The notes under the pieces are model-generated. The model did not search any database, was not told the DNA's origin, and was given only the letters and a program-made list of their open reading frames with translations. The position numbers and the translations under genes were made by a program. Positions 8,508-17,734 of a DNA stretch of 64,000 bases are shown in pieces (within the stretch, counting starts at the first letter, position 1; the number at the start of each line of letters is the position of its first letter). This stretch comes from Streptomyces zagrosensis (GTDB lineage Bacteria; Actinomycetota; Actinomycetes; Streptomycetales; Streptomycetaceae), in NCBI RefSeq assembly GCF_014203645.1, contig NZ_JACHJL010000002.1, positions 558,001 through 622,000 of the forward strand, read 5' to 3'.

Positions 8508-10175
8508 CTACTCCATGGCGGCGGCGGGCTCCCGGCGATCCGGGTCTTCCGCGGCGGGTGGCGTGGACGTGGCGTGCGGTGCACCGGTGGGGGCGCGCTC
8601 ATCGCGTACGACAGCGAAGACGAGCAGCGCCGCGGCCACCGCCGTAAAGCCTGCGATCAGGCAGACCCGGTCGATGCCGGCGGTGAAGGAGTCGCCGACG
8701 AGCCGTTCGACGGCATGCCGGGCGGGGCCGGGCGAAGCGGCCGAGATGACGGCGTCGCCATGGCCGCCGCTGATCGCCTCGGCCGCGTGGTCGGCTGCGT
8801 GCTTGGCGGCGGCCTCGCTCTGACCGCCGTCCCCGCCCACGCCGGCGTCCGCTCCGGTGCCGTTCGCCGTGGCGCCGCTGGTGAAGGCCGACCGTACGCG
8901 CGCCGCGAAGATCGTGCCGAGCACCGCGATGCCCAGCGCGTAGCCGAACTGGCGCGCGGTGTTCACCGCGCCGCTCGCCATCCCGGACCGCTCCGCCGGG
9001 ACCAGCCCGAGCGCCGCCGAGACCAGGACCGTCATCGCGAGGCCGACACCGAGGCCGGTCACGGTCATGCCCGGGGTGAGCGCGGTCCAGTCCGCATCCC
9101 CGTCCACCAGCGCGGCGTTGATCAGCGCCCCCGCCCCCACGAGCAGCAGCCCCACCCCCACCGGCACCTTGGGCGGCAAATTGCTCAGCAGCCGCCCGCC
9201 GACCGCGCCCACGACCAGCGCCGCCACCGCGAGCGGGGTCACCGCAAGACCCCCCTCGATCGGGCTCATGCCCAGCACCGACTGAAGCCACATGGCCACG
9301 TAGGTGAGGTAGGGAAAGGCGCACGCCTGGAGCAGTGCCGCGGCCACCATCAACACCACGAACGACGGCCGGCGCAGCAGCCCAAGATCGAACATCGGGT
9401 GCTTCAACCGCCGCTCCACCACCGTGAAGCCGATCAGCGCCAGGCCCGAAGCGGCGAGCGAAAGGACCGCACCCGTATCGCTCCAGCCCGCTTCGCCGCC
9501 GCGGATCAGCCCGTACGTCAGGGCGCCGGCGAAGGCCGTGAAGAAGGCTGCACCCGCCCAGTCCACGCGCACATCCGTGCGGCCCTTGGACTCGCCGAGC
9601 GTACGCAGCGTGAGCCAGGCAGTGAACGCCGTCAGTGGCAGGTTGACCAGGAAGATCGCCCGCCAGTCGGCGTACTCGGTGAGCAGCCCGCCGAGCACGG
9701 GGCCCACGGCCGCCGCGGCGCCACTCGTACCGCCCCACACGCCGAACGCCACGCCGCGATCGCGACCCGTGTACGTCGCCATGAGCAGCGGAGTGTTGGT
9801 CGCGAACATCGCCGCGGCGCCCACGCCCTGCACCGCCCGGGCCGCGACCAGCAGCCCCTCGTTCGGGGCGAGCCCGCAGGCCAGCGAGGACAGCGCGAAG
9901 ACGGCCAGGCCCAGCAGGTACACCCGGCGCCGCCCGAAGAGGTCGGCGACTGAACCCGCCGCCATCAGCAGAGCGGCCAGCGCCAGCGCGTAGATGTCCA
10001 TCACCCACTGGAGGGAGGTGAATGATGCGTCCAGGTCGCGCGCCACCTCGGGCAGCGCGCTGTTCACGATCGTCACATCCATGATCAGCATGAAGTTGCC
10101 GAGCGTGATGGCGACCAGTGGCCACCATTTACCGCGCACACCGGCTGGGGCACCGGCTCCGCCGGGTATCGACAT
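8508..10175 (-). CDS. MFS drug exporter, DHA2 (EmrB/QacA) family
   Basis: A 555-residue proton-driven multidrug exporter with about 14 membrane segments. The ATG at 10175 is preferred over an in-frame start at 10205, because GAGGGAGAAA precedes it. Hallmarks are LGNFMLIMDVTIVNSALPEV in helix 1, the loop motif DLFGRRRVYLLG after helix 2 (motif A), and GPVLGGLLTEYADWRAIFLV in the motif C region. A Gly/Ala-rich extracellular loop lies near residue 450. The gene is transcribed away from the Lrp-type regulator at 10288, with only 112 bp between them, which suggests that regulator may control it. Confidence 0.92.
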   Translation of the reverse strand: MSIPGGAGAPAGVRGKWWPLVAITLGNFMLIMDVTIVNSALPEVARDLDASFTSLQWVMDIYALALAALLMAAGSVADLFGRRRVYLLGLAVFALSSLACGLAPNEGLLVAARAVQGVGAAAMFATNTPLLMATYTGRDRGVAFGVWGGTSGAAAAVGPVLGGLLTEYADWRAIFLVNLPLTAFTAWLTLRTLGESKGRTDVRVDWAGAAFFTAFAGALTYGLIRGGEAGWSDTGAVLSLAASGLALIGFTVVERRLKHPMFDLGLLRRPSFVVLMVAAALLQACAFPYLTYVAMWLQSVLGMSPIEGGLAVTPLAVAALVVGAVGGRLLSNLPPKVPVGVGLLLVGAGALINAALVDGDADWTALTPGMTVTGLGVGLAMTVLVSAALGLVPAERSGMASGAVNTARQFGYALGIAVLGTIFAARVRSAFTSGATANGTGADAGVGGDGGQSEAAAKHAADHAAEAISGGHGDAVISAASPGPARHAVERLVGDSFTAGIDRVCLIAGFTAVAAALLVFAVVRDERAPTGAPHATSTPPAAEDPDRREPAAAME

Positions 10176-10273
10176 GATTTTCTCCCTCGTTGTGTTGCTT
10201 GGCATACGCCGACAACATTCCGGCTGACCACGCCCTGTTTCTAAGCCAGACCCTTATTGCGCGGCGTTAATCG

Positions 10274-10289
10274 ACACGAGCTAGCGTGT
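10274..10289. promoter_or_regulatory. Dyad overlapping the Lrp-type gene start
   Basis: ACACG, AGCTAG, CGTGT: a short inverted repeat that overlaps the first bases of the regulator's start codon in the 112-bp divergent promoter region. It could be an autoregulatory site; this is inferred from position alone. Confidence 0.3.
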
Positions 10290-11568
10290 GGTGGTGAAAA
10301 CCGACGAGTTCGATGACCTAGATCGACAGCTCGTACATGCCTTGCAGCTCGACGGCAGGGCCCCCTTCGCGCGGATCGCCGAGGTGCTGGGCGTTTCCGA
10401 CCAGACCGCGGCCCGCCGCTACACCCGGCTACGGACCAACGGCCAGGCGAAGGTGCTCGGCCTGCCCGATGCGGCGACGCTGGGGGAGGTGGTGTGGTTC
10501 GTGCGGGTGCAGTGCACTCCCGACTCGTCCGTAGCCGTCGCGGAGGCACTGGCCCGGCGCATGGACACGTCCTGGGTGAGCCTGATGTCCGGCGGTACGG
10601 AGATCGCCGTCGTCGTACGCAGCGGCAGCGAGCAGGCGAGTGACGCGCTGCTGCTGCGCGATCTGCCGCGTACGCCCCAGGTCGTGGGGATCACCGCGCA
10701 GTGCATGCTGCACCAGTTCTTTGGCGGGCCGCAGGGTCTGGTCAACAAGTCGGGTTCGCTATCGCAGCGGCAGGTGGAGCTGTTGCGCGCGGGGGCGCGG
10801 GGGCCTGCCCCTGAGCGGGCGGCCGAGCCCGCCTCGGAGGCGGCGCCGGACGTGGCGCGTGGCACCGGCGCCGCGGTGGGCCCGGGCTCTGAGTCCGACT
10901 CGCCCCGGTGCGCGTACGTGGTGGGACGCCCGGGCTCGTATGCGGCGGGGAGCCCGAGCCCGTACGTGGCGGGGAGCCTGGACCCGTACGTGGCGGGGAG
11001 TTCGGGCTCGTACGCGGTGGGGAGCTCGGACCCGTTGGCGGATGCTGGGCTCGGTCAGGGGCCGGCCCCGGCCGAGCAGGCGGAGTCGGCCGCTCCGGCG
11101 ACACTCAGCGATGCCGACAAGCGGATGCTGGCGGTCCTGGGGATCGACGGGCGCGCTTCGATCGCCGAACTCGCCGCCGCGACCGCCTGGTCACCATCGA
11201 CCGTACGTCGCCGGCTGGCCGAGCTACAGGCCCATGGCACGCTGTACTTCGACGTTGACTACGACGCGAGGCTGTTCGGGCTCGGCGCGAGGGCTGCCCT
11301 GTGGATGGCGGTGCCACCGTCCGCATTGCACGAGACGGGGCAACGGATCGCCGAACACCCGGAGATCGCGTTCTGCTGCGCGAGCACAGGAAAGCACAAC
11401 CTCTTCGCCATGGTGATCTGTTCGGACGTACGGGCTCTCTACCGTTACCTCACGACACGGATCGCGGCCCTGCCCGCCATTCAGCAGCTGGAAACCCTGC
11501 CGATGATCCGGCGGGTCAAGGGGCCAGGACCGGTGCTCACGGGAGCGCCGACGCGGCGGCGGCGCTAG
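10288..11568 (+). CDS. Double-domain Lrp/AsnC-type regulator
   Basis: A 426-residue regulator containing two Lrp/AsnC units in one chain. Unit 1 has the HTH in ARIAEVLGVSDQTAARRYTR and an effector-like domain up to about residue 170. Unit 2 begins LSDADKRMLAVLGIDGRASI with its own HTH (WSPSTVRRRLAEL) and a full ligand-binding-like domain. Between them, about residues 205-250 form a Ser/Gly/Tyr linker built from imperfect PYVAGS/SYAAGS repeats. Three consecutive GTG codons open the frame; the exact one used is uncertain. The gene is divergent from the DHA2 exporter, its likely target. Confidence 0.88.
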   Translation: MVVKTDEFDDLDRQLVHALQLDGRAPFARIAEVLGVSDQTAARRYTRLRTNGQAKVLGLPDAATLGEVVWFVRVQCTPDSSVAVAEALARRMDTSWVSLMSGGTEIAVVVRSGSEQASDALLLRDLPRTPQVVGITAQCMLHQFFGGPQGLVNKSGSLSQRQVELLRAGARGPAPERAAEPASEAAPDVARGTGAAVGPGSESDSPRCAYVVGRPGSYAAGSPSPYVAGSLDPYVAGSSGSYAVGSSDPLADAGLGQGPAPAEQAESAAPATLSDADKRMLAVLGIDGRASIAELAAATAWSPSTVRRRLAELQAHGTLYFDVDYDARLFGLGARAALWMAVPPSALHETGQRIAEHPEIAFCCASTGKHNLFAMVICSDVRALYRYLTTRIAALPAIQQLETLPMIRRVKGPGPVLTGAPTRRRR

Positions 11569-11665
11569 GTTTCCAGCTGGCGCATGATCACTGTCCGCGG
11601 AGCCAGCGGATGAGTGAGGCGATGCGACGGCGGGCTAGGTGTTCTGTCTCGGGAGGTTGTGGACG

Positions 11666-11706
11666 GCACTGGCCCGCCGGGATCACGCTCCCCGGCGGGC
11701 CAGTGC
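11666..11706. terminator. Bidirectional terminator between lrp-like gene and S8 protease
   Basis: A perfect 16-bp stem (11666-11681 with 11691-11706, GCACTGGCCCGCCGGG and its complement) with a 9-base loop between two convergent genes, so it can serve both. Confidence 0.9.
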
Positions 11707-11739
11707 GCTAGTGCGTTGATGCGCTGACGCGCGCGGGTG

Positions 11740-14700
11740 TTATCGGGTGCGGTAGGCGTGGTGGATGGCCTGGCTCACCGTGTTGCCCTGCTTGTCGGTG
11801 GCGTCCGCCTTGAACGAAACGCTCTTGCCCGCGCCCGGGTTCTTCACCGACACCTTGCCGGCGCTGACGGTCAGCTTCTTCCAGTGCGCGCCGTTGTCAT
11901 AACTGACGTACACGGCGAGGGACTTCAGATTCTTGCCGGCCGCGGAGCCCTGCACCAAAACGGGAACCTTGACCGTCGCCCCTGCCTTGGAGGTGCTGTC
12001 CGCCGCGAGGGCGGGAGAGAACCGCACCACCGAGGCCGGCAGCTTCACCTCACCGGTGGTCTTCTTCGAGGAGAAGGCCCAGCTACTGGTGATCTTGGTG
12101 GAGACACCGGCGACCTTGCTGCGGCTGACAGAGGTGCTGAGCTTGTACTTGGCCGCCCCCGCGGGCACCTTGAACACTCCGTTGCCGGTCAGCGGGTCGG
12201 CGTTGCTGCCCACCTTCTTGCCATTGCGGTAGAGGGTGGTCTGCACCTTGTCGTACGTCGATGCGCCGGAGTTGTTCTTACCGTCGGCGAAGAGCGGAAG
12301 TGCGCCGACGATCTCGTTGCCCTCCCGGAAGATGCCGTCTGTCGCGCCCAGCTTGGGGCCGAAGACCCCCACGTTGAGCTGCTGAGAGTAGGACTTGCCC
12401 GGTGTGAAGCGGAGTTCGTCGGTGCTGTAGTAGGCGTCGAGCTCGCCCTCGGTGTTGTCCTGCTCGAGTTCCAGCAGCCACCGGGGGCCCTTGCCGTTGA
12501 CGTAGAGCGTCGCGGTGTGCGGCAACTTGGTGGGAGTGCCGATCACCAAGGAGCCCATGTCGCCAATGAGGGGATACGTGTACAGATAGCCGGTCTTGTT
12601 GGGCACCGAGGCGCCCAGCGTGGCGGTGACCTTGGCAAGGTCAGCGGTCTTGGCGTGCCGGACGAACCCGGTCGCCGCCTTGGTGGTGGGACCGCCGTAG
12701 GCCACGTGATACGCGGGGCTCTTCTCGTCCCGCTGGAAGGTGTTGGTGAACTGCTGGGACAACTCGCCGGCGGGAACAGCCGGGCCGATGTGTGCGGTCC
12801 TGAGGTTCTTGAAGGAGTCCAGTATCCAGCCCGTGCCGGCCGTGCCCCGGAGGACATCGACCTGCGTGAAGGCGAACTGCGAGGCTGCGCCCCGGTCCGG
12901 AACCGTCACGTCAATCGGCTTCGCGGTGCGCGCGTCGAGGGTCACCGTGGTGTTCTTGCCGACGACCAGCTTGGGCTGATTGAGCCAGTCGTAACCGTTG
13001 GCGCCAACCTCGATCGTCCCGCTGAGCAGGTAACGACCCGCGGGCACCCGGACCTTGCCGTCCTTGATGGTCTCATCGACGTTGGCGTACTGGCCCGTGG
13101 CAAGGCCGCTGACCCCGAACAGGCTGCTGTCGAAGGACTGCGCCGGCTTGCCGTCCCGGCCCAGGTGCTTGAGGGTCACTTCGTAGGACTCAACCTCGCG
13201 TTCCACCGCGGCGGCGGTACGCACGGTTTGCCCACCGGCCGTCGCGGTCACGTGTGCGCTGTACGAGCCGTCAACGGTGCCGCCGAGCCGGGTATCGGCG
13301 GACACGGACGTGCTCGCCGTGCCGTTCGCCGGGACGGTGAGCCGCTTGTCCTTGACGGTGAAGAAGCCGCTGGGGGCGGGCTTCCCCTTGGGGTCCGTGG
13401 CGGTCAGCGACACCTCCACGGTGACTGGTGTGCTGCCCAGGTTGCGGTAGGTCAGTTCCTTGCTCTGCGGCTTGTCGTCGGCGTGCGGCCACTGCTGCTT
13501 GTCGAAGGAGAGCGAGGCCGGTTCGGCGACCACCGACTGTGTGATGGCCTTGCGCAGGTCGATGCGGCCGGAGCCCTGCTCGAAGGCGGTGTACTTGCCC
13601 GGGATCGTGGAGCCGATCAGCGCGGCCTTGATCCGCGCACCGGTCCAGTCCGGGTGCTGCTGAGCGAGGATCGCGCCCGCGCCCGCGGCGTGCGGAGCGG
13701 ACATGGAGGTACCAGAGATCGCCACGTAGCCGTCAGCTACCGGAGTGCCCTCCTCGGCGATCAGGCTGCCGGGCGCCGCCGCGGCGCCGATGTCCACGCC
13801 GGGCGCGGTCACATCGGGCTTGATGGCGCCGTCCCCCACCCGGGGGCCCTTACTGGAGAACTCGGCCAGCTTGTCCTTCTTATCGACGGCGCCCACGGTC
13901 AGTGCGGCTTCCGCGCTGCCGGGGGAACCGACGGTGCCGGAGCCCAACTCGCCTGAGTTGCCCGCCGAGATGGCGAACAGGATGCCGTTTTCGGCCGAGA
14001 GCTTGTTGACCGCAGCTTCCAGCGGGTCAAGGCCGGGTTCGTCGAACCCGCCCAAGCTGAGGTTGACCACGTCGGCCTTTTGGGCCGCAGCCCACTCCAG
14101 GCCCGCGATGATGCCTGAGTCCTCGCCGGAACCTTCGTCGTCCAGGACCTTGCCGTCGAGGATCTTCGCGCCGGAGGCGACGCCCCGGTACTTTCCGCCG
14201 GACTTCTTGCCGGTACCGGCCGCGGTGGAGGCCACATGCGTGCCGTGGCCCACGCGGTCCTTGGTGTCGGGGGACCCGGTGAAATTCTTCTCGGCGACTT
14301 GCTGGCCGGCCAGGTCCGGGTGCGTCTGATCGACACCGGTGTCCAGTACGGCGATCTTGGTGCCCTTGCCGTCGTAACCCGCCTTCCACGCCGCGGGTGC
14401 GCCGATCTGCGGCACGCTCTTGTCGAGGGTGGCCTTGCGGATGCCGTCCAGCCATACCGTGGCCACCCCGGAGGCCGCCGTACGGTGCGTGATGTTCCGG
14501 GAAGCGTTGGTCAGCGCCTCCCAGGCGGCCTGGGTGTGCTCGGGCGGCGTCGTCACCGCGTCGGCGTTGATGACCGGGAGCGTGCGCCGCAGCTCGGTGC
14601 CCTCCGCGGCGCGTAGTTCGCCCCTGGCCGCGGGGTGGTCGCCCCGGTAGCTGACGATGAGCCGCAGCCCCTCGCGTTGGCTCGCCACGTACTCCGGCTT

Positions 14701-15072
14701 GCTCAGTGTGGTGATGTCGAACAGCCGCTTGTCCACCGTGCCTTGGGCGATCAGGCGACGTGCGTCGAGCGGGATCGTATAGACGTGGCCCCCGCGCCGC
14801 TCTACCTGGACGGGGATGTGCTCGCGCCCCTTGGCCGGCTGGATGGAAGCCGGGCGGCCCTTGGCATCGACCGCGACCCGATCACCGGTGATGAGGGTGA
14901 TCCAGGTGCGGGCGTCTGCGGCCTTGTGCTGCTTCCCCGCGTGCTTGACGGCTGTCGAAGCGGCGGGATTTTCCTGGGCTACAGCGATCGGGGTGGTCAT
15001 CCCCGCCGCGAGTGCGGTGGCCGCAGCGGCGGCTACACCGGCGACCCATACAGCCCGTTTTCTTGTACGCAA
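11740..15072 (-). CDS. Large secreted S8-family subtilisin-like protease
   Basis: A 1,110-residue exported serine protease. The N-terminus has a twin-basic signal peptide (MRTRKRAVWVAGVAAAAATA, cleavage after PIAVA). A propeptide of about 180 residues precedes the subtilase domain with Asp in AVLDTGVDQTHPDL (about 243), His in GHGTHVAS (about 276) and Ser in SGTSMSAPHAAG (about 455). The remaining 600 residues are predicted beta-sandwich repeats, including a C-terminal fibronectin-like end (YVSYDNGAHWKKLTV). Large S8 peptidases of this length are common in Streptomyces and degrade extracellular protein. The gene is flanked by its own terminator and appears monocistronic. Confidence 0.93.
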   Translation of the reverse strand: MRTRKRAVWVAGVAAAAATALAAGMTTPIAVAQENPAASTAVKHAGKQHKAADARTWITLITGDRVAVDAKGRPASIQPAKGREHIPVQVERRGGHVYTIPLDARRLIAQGTVDKRLFDITTLSKPEYVASQREGLRLIVSYRGDHPAARGELRAAEGTELRRTLPVINADAVTTPPEHTQAAWEALTNASRNITHRTAASGVATVWLDGIRKATLDKSVPQIGAPAAWKAGYDGKGTKIAVLDTGVDQTHPDLAGQQVAEKNFTGSPDTKDRVGHGTHVASTAAGTGKKSGGKYRGVASGAKILDGKVLDDEGSGEDSGIIAGLEWAAAQKADVVNLSLGGFDEPGLDPLEAAVNKLSAENGILFAISAGNSGELGSGTVGSPGSAEAALTVGAVDKKDKLAEFSSKGPRVGDGAIKPDVTAPGVDIGAAAAPGSLIAEEGTPVADGYVAISGTSMSAPHAAGAGAILAQQHPDWTGARIKAALIGSTIPGKYTAFEQGSGRIDLRKAITQSVVAEPASLSFDKQQWPHADDKPQSKELTYRNLGSTPVTVEVSLTATDPKGKPAPSGFFTVKDKRLTVPANGTASTSVSADTRLGGTVDGSYSAHVTATAGGQTVRTAAAVEREVESYEVTLKHLGRDGKPAQSFDSSLFGVSGLATGQYANVDETIKDGKVRVPAGRYLLSGTIEVGANGYDWLNQPKLVVGKNTTVTLDARTAKPIDVTVPDRGAASQFAFTQVDVLRGTAGTGWILDSFKNLRTAHIGPAVPAGELSQQFTNTFQRDEKSPAYHVAYGGPTTKAATGFVRHAKTADLAKVTATLGASVPNKTGYLYTYPLIGDMGSLVIGTPTKLPHTATLYVNGKGPRWLLELEQDNTEGELDAYYSTDELRFTPGKSYSQQLNVGVFGPKLGATDGIFREGNEIVGALPLFADGKNNSGASTYDKVQTTLYRNGKKVGSNADPLTGNGVFKVPAGAAKYKLSTSVSRSKVAGVSTKITSSWAFSSKKTTGEVKLPASVVRFSPALAADSTSKAGATVKVPVLVQGSAAGKNLKSLAVYVSYDNGAHWKKLTVSAGKVSVKNPGAGKSVSFKADATDKQGNTVSQAIHHAYRTR

Positions 15073-15419
15073 CTTTCCCCCAATGACAGTTCACGACAAG
15101 GGCCTTGTAGGCCCCTCGCATACCGTGCATGCACTCGAAGTATGTGATGGGTTGCGGCAGTTGCCCAAGGGGGTGGCGGAAACTCGAAGCGCCCCTGAAA
15201 CAAAAGAGCTTGAAAGCGTTGGAGACGGTTGGCGGACCATATAGTTCCGTGCGATCGTGACCCGTTTCGACGCACTCGCCTCCCGCTACCGGGCCGGTTT
15301 CGAACTCGTCTCGCTCATCAACTAAGTCCTGCTGACGCGCATTGTGGCCCCGATCGGCCCCACCCCCGGGGGCCTGTCCGGCGGAACGTGCCGGACAGGC
15401 CCCCGGCCCCGCGGAGGGC
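15073..15419. other. Intergenic region with S8 protease promoter and a terminator
   Basis: About 350 bp without a gene: the S8 protease promoter should lie at 15073-15240, and the strong hairpin listed separately closes the DUF1062 gene at the far end. Confidence 0.5.
15368..15404 (-). terminator. Terminator after the DUF1062 gene
   Basis: A perfect 15-bp stem (15368-15382 with 15390-15404; GGGGGCCTGTCCGGC and its complement) and a 7-base loop, 16 bp past the DUF1062 stop codon. Confidence 0.9.
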
Positions 15420-15968
15420 TCAGCGCTTGAGCGTGAAGGTGAAGCCGCTGGAGAGCTTGCCGCGCAACCGAACTGCTGAAACGAGGCTCCCCTCCTCGAT
15501 CAGTCGCTCGACCTCGGCCCGCGAAAGACCGCACCCATCAGCGATCAGTCGCACCGGTCGCACCGGTATCCGCGCCGCGAAGCGAACCGAGATGTCGATC
15601 ACCTCGCGGCCCAGGTGATCCGATCCGCCGGTGTCCAGGCGCCAGGCGTTGTCCCAGTCGAGGGCGATGTGATTGCGGCGCTGCACCGTCGCGTCTTGGA
15701 GCAACTCAGTTGCCAGGCCAGGGTCGTTGCCATGCAGCCGGTCCAGCAACTCAGGCCGTACGGAGCGCACATTCGTCCGCTCCAGGACCGTGAGCTTTGA
15801 CGTTTCTCCGCAAACGGTGCAGAGCGCGAGGAGCCAGGCGTCGATGAGCTTGTGGTGTGCGTTGACGCGAAACTTACCGCTTGACCGGAAGCGCTCGGAC
15901 GCGCACGCGTGGCAACGGCGGCGGATGAGCGGTAGGCAGGTGGGCATGACCACCCAGGTGTTGAGCAC
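15420..15968 (-). CDS. DUF1062 family protein
   Basis: A protein of about 182 residues. The GTG at 15968 is favoured (VLNTWVVMPTCLPL), because the longer frame begins at a TTG with no ribosome-binding site; an ATG further in (15947) is an alternative. It carries DUF1062 features: PLIRRRCHACASERFRSSGK near the N-terminus, LCTVCGETSKLTVLER with a CxxC, and LLDRLHGNDPGLA. The two Cys pairs (CHAC, CTVC) suggest a zinc ribbon. The C-terminus (RLIADGCGLSRAEVERLIEE) is S4/HTH-like and could bind nucleic acid. Its role is not established. Confidence 0.8.
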   Translation of the reverse strand: MLNTWVVMPTCLPLIRRRCHACASERFRSSGKFRVNAHHKLIDAWLLALCTVCGETSKLTVLERTNVRSVRPELLDRLHGNDPGLATELLQDATVQRRNHIALDWDNAWRLDTGGSDHLGREVIDISVRFAARIPVRPVRLIADGCGLSRAEVERLIEEGSLVSAVRLRGKLSSGFTFTLKR

Positions 15969-16357
15969 AGAAGTACACCGGTTCCAGTGAGAAATCCACA
16001 GCAAAAAGGAGCGCGGCGCACACAGAGGCGACGCGCGACGATTTAGCGCTCGGGAGGACTCAAACGGTGTACAACGGGACGTCTTTCACTAGGTGCCGTG
16101 GTTCGGCAGCACGGTAATGGCCCACAGCGGCGCTGTGCCACTAATTTCCGAGCGGCAATCACGCTACGAAGCGAGTGGTTGCGTGCTGTTCATATGAACG
16201 ACCGTGCATGACTCTTGTTGTTTGACAGGTACCTGCGAAACGCTGTTCCTCGCACACGGTTCTACGCGCAGTGTCTATGCGCGTATACGCCGTGTCGCTC
16301 ACCCCTCACGCGTCGCTCGACCCGCACCACAACCACCGCTCTCAACGGAGGAACCCC
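15969..16357. other. Divergent intergenic region with palindrome
   Basis: About 390 bp holding the outward promoters of the DUF1062 and phospholipase genes. It contains a perfect 12-base palindrome GTTCATATGAAC at 16188-16199 and a TTGACA hexamer at 16222-16227 that may be a -35 element for the phospholipase. No gene seen. Confidence 0.5.
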
Positions 16358-16807
16358 ATGCGCCGGTTGGTCGCCACCCTGTCCACCACCGCGGTTGCCA
16401 CGGTCACCGCCGTGGCCCTCGCCTCGCCCGTCTCGGCTGCCCCCGCCGACAAGCCGCAGGTCCTTTCGGGCTGGACGCAGACCAGCGCGACCAGCTACAA
16501 CACGTGGAACACCGCCCGGCAAAGCCAGGGCCAGTGGGCCGCGTACGGCTTCGACTGGTCCACGGACTATTGCAGCAGCTCGCCCGACAACCCGTTCGGC
16601 TTCCCGTTCCAAACCTCCTGTGCGCGGCACGACTTCGGCTACCGCAACTACAAGAAGGCGGGCTCGTTCAGCGCGAACAAGCCGCGGCTCGACAGCGCGT
16701 TCTACGAGGACCTGAAGCGGGTGTGCAACCGCTACAGCGGTGCGCAGGAGACAGCGTGCAACAGCACGGCGTGGACGTACTACCAGGCAGTCAAGCAGTT
16801 CGGCTGA
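16358..16807 (+). CDS. Secreted prokaryotic phospholipase A2
   Basis: A 149-residue exported lipase that hydrolyses the sn-2 ester of phospholipids. The ATG at 16358 is preceded by GGAGGA; an upstream in-frame start lacks such a site. A signal peptide ends near PVSAAPA. The mature domain carries the catalytic His-Asp pair of prokaryotic PLA2 in CARHDFGYRNY (His about 91), and four cysteines that can form two disulfides (DYCSSS, TSCARH, RVCNRY, TACNST). Size and motif order match the small Streptomyces PLA2 family, such as that of S. violaceoruber. The gene stands alone. Confidence 0.92.
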   Translation: MRRLVATLSTTAVATVTAVALASPVSAAPADKPQVLSGWTQTSATSYNTWNTARQSQGQWAAYGFDWSTDYCSSSPDNPFGFPFQTSCARHDFGYRNYKKAGSFSANKPRLDSAFYEDLKRVCNRYSGAQETACNSTAWTYYQAVKQFG

Positions 16808-16915
16808 TGCGCCCGGGCCTTCCCTGGCGCTGCCCAGCCCGGGAAGAAGGCCGCCGGCAGGTGACGTGCCTGGCGGGCTCGTCCGGACGGCACGTGCCCG
16901 AGCCGGGCCCGCTCG

Positions 16916-17734
16916 CTACCCGAAAAGCGTCTCAAGCAGCACCGCGATGCCGTCGTCCTCGTTGGACGCCGTGATCTCGTCGGCGACGGCCCGCAGTTCG
17001 GGGTGGGCGTTGGCCATGGCCACGCCGTGGCCCGCCCAGCCGAACATCGGTATGTCATTGGGCATGTCACCGAAGGCGATCGTCTGCGCGGCGGTGACAC
17101 CGAGGCGGCGGGCGGCGAGCGAGAGCCCGGTCGCCTTGGTCAGGCCGAGCGGCAGCATCTCGACTATCCCCGGGCCCGCCATCGTGACGCCCACCAGGTC
17201 ACCCGCGACGGTGCGCGCGATGGCGGCCAACTCGTCGTCGCCGAGCGTCGGATGCTGGAGGTAGAGCTTGTTGATCGGCGCTTCCCACACCTCGTCCGGG
17301 CGCTCGAACGAGGACGCGGCCAGCGGCCCCTCCTGAATGCGATAGCCGGGACCGACCAGTACCTGCCCGTCGATCCCATCCCGGCTCGCGGCTAGGAAGA
17401 GCGGCCCCGTCTCCGTCTCGACCTTGGCGAGCGCGAGGGCTGCGACCTGCCGGTCCAAGGTGACGGAGGTGAGGAGTCGGCGCTCGCCCGCGTGGTAGAC
17501 CTGCCCACCCTGCCCACAGACCGCGATGCCCTGATAGCCCAGGTCATCGAGTATGTGTCGGGTCCAGGGCACGGCACGACCGGTGACGACGATGTGCGCG
17601 GCCCCGGCCGCCGTAGCGGTGGCTAGCGCCGCCCGGGTGCGCTCGGAGACGGTCTCATCGGAGCGCAGGAGTGTGCCGTCGAGATCGGTCGCCACGAGCT
17701 GGTACGGGAGCTGGGGGCGCGGTATGTCGGTCAC
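16916..17734 (-). CDS. HAD-superfamily phosphatase (Cof type, IIB)
   Basis: A 272-residue cytoplasmic phosphatase. Motif I is [13 protein letters not shown], whose first Asp is the nucleophile, motif II lies in HIVVTGRAV, and the C-terminal motif IV is [12 protein letters not shown]. The cap between motifs is of the alpha/beta IIB (Cof) type. The start codon at 17734 overlaps the serS stop by four bases, so it is translationally coupled to seryl-tRNA synthetase. Likely acts on small phosphometabolites; the substrate is unknown. Confidence 0.92.
   Translation of the reverse strand: MTDIPRPQLPYQLVATDLDGTLLRSDETVSERTRAALATATAAGAAHIVVTGRAVPWTRHILDDLGYQGIAVCGQGGQVYHAGERRLLTSVTLDRQVAALALAKVETETGPLFLAASRDGIDGQVLVGPGYRIQEGPLAASSFERPDEVWEAPINKLYLQHPTLGDDELAAIARTVAGDLVGVTMAGPGIVEMLPLGLTKATGLSLAARRLGVTAAQTIAFGDMPNDIPMFGWAGHGVAMANAHPELRAVADEITASNEDDGIAVLLETLFG

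Noticed and set aside
8301..9953. 550-codon plus-strand frame opposite the DHA2 exporter
   Set aside because: Low-complexity Arg/Gly/His protein without motifs; the opposite strand encodes a clear membrane transporter.
11737..13956. 739-codon plus-strand frame opposite the S8 protease
   Set aside because: Antisense shadow; the minus strand carries an intact subtilase with all catalytic residues.
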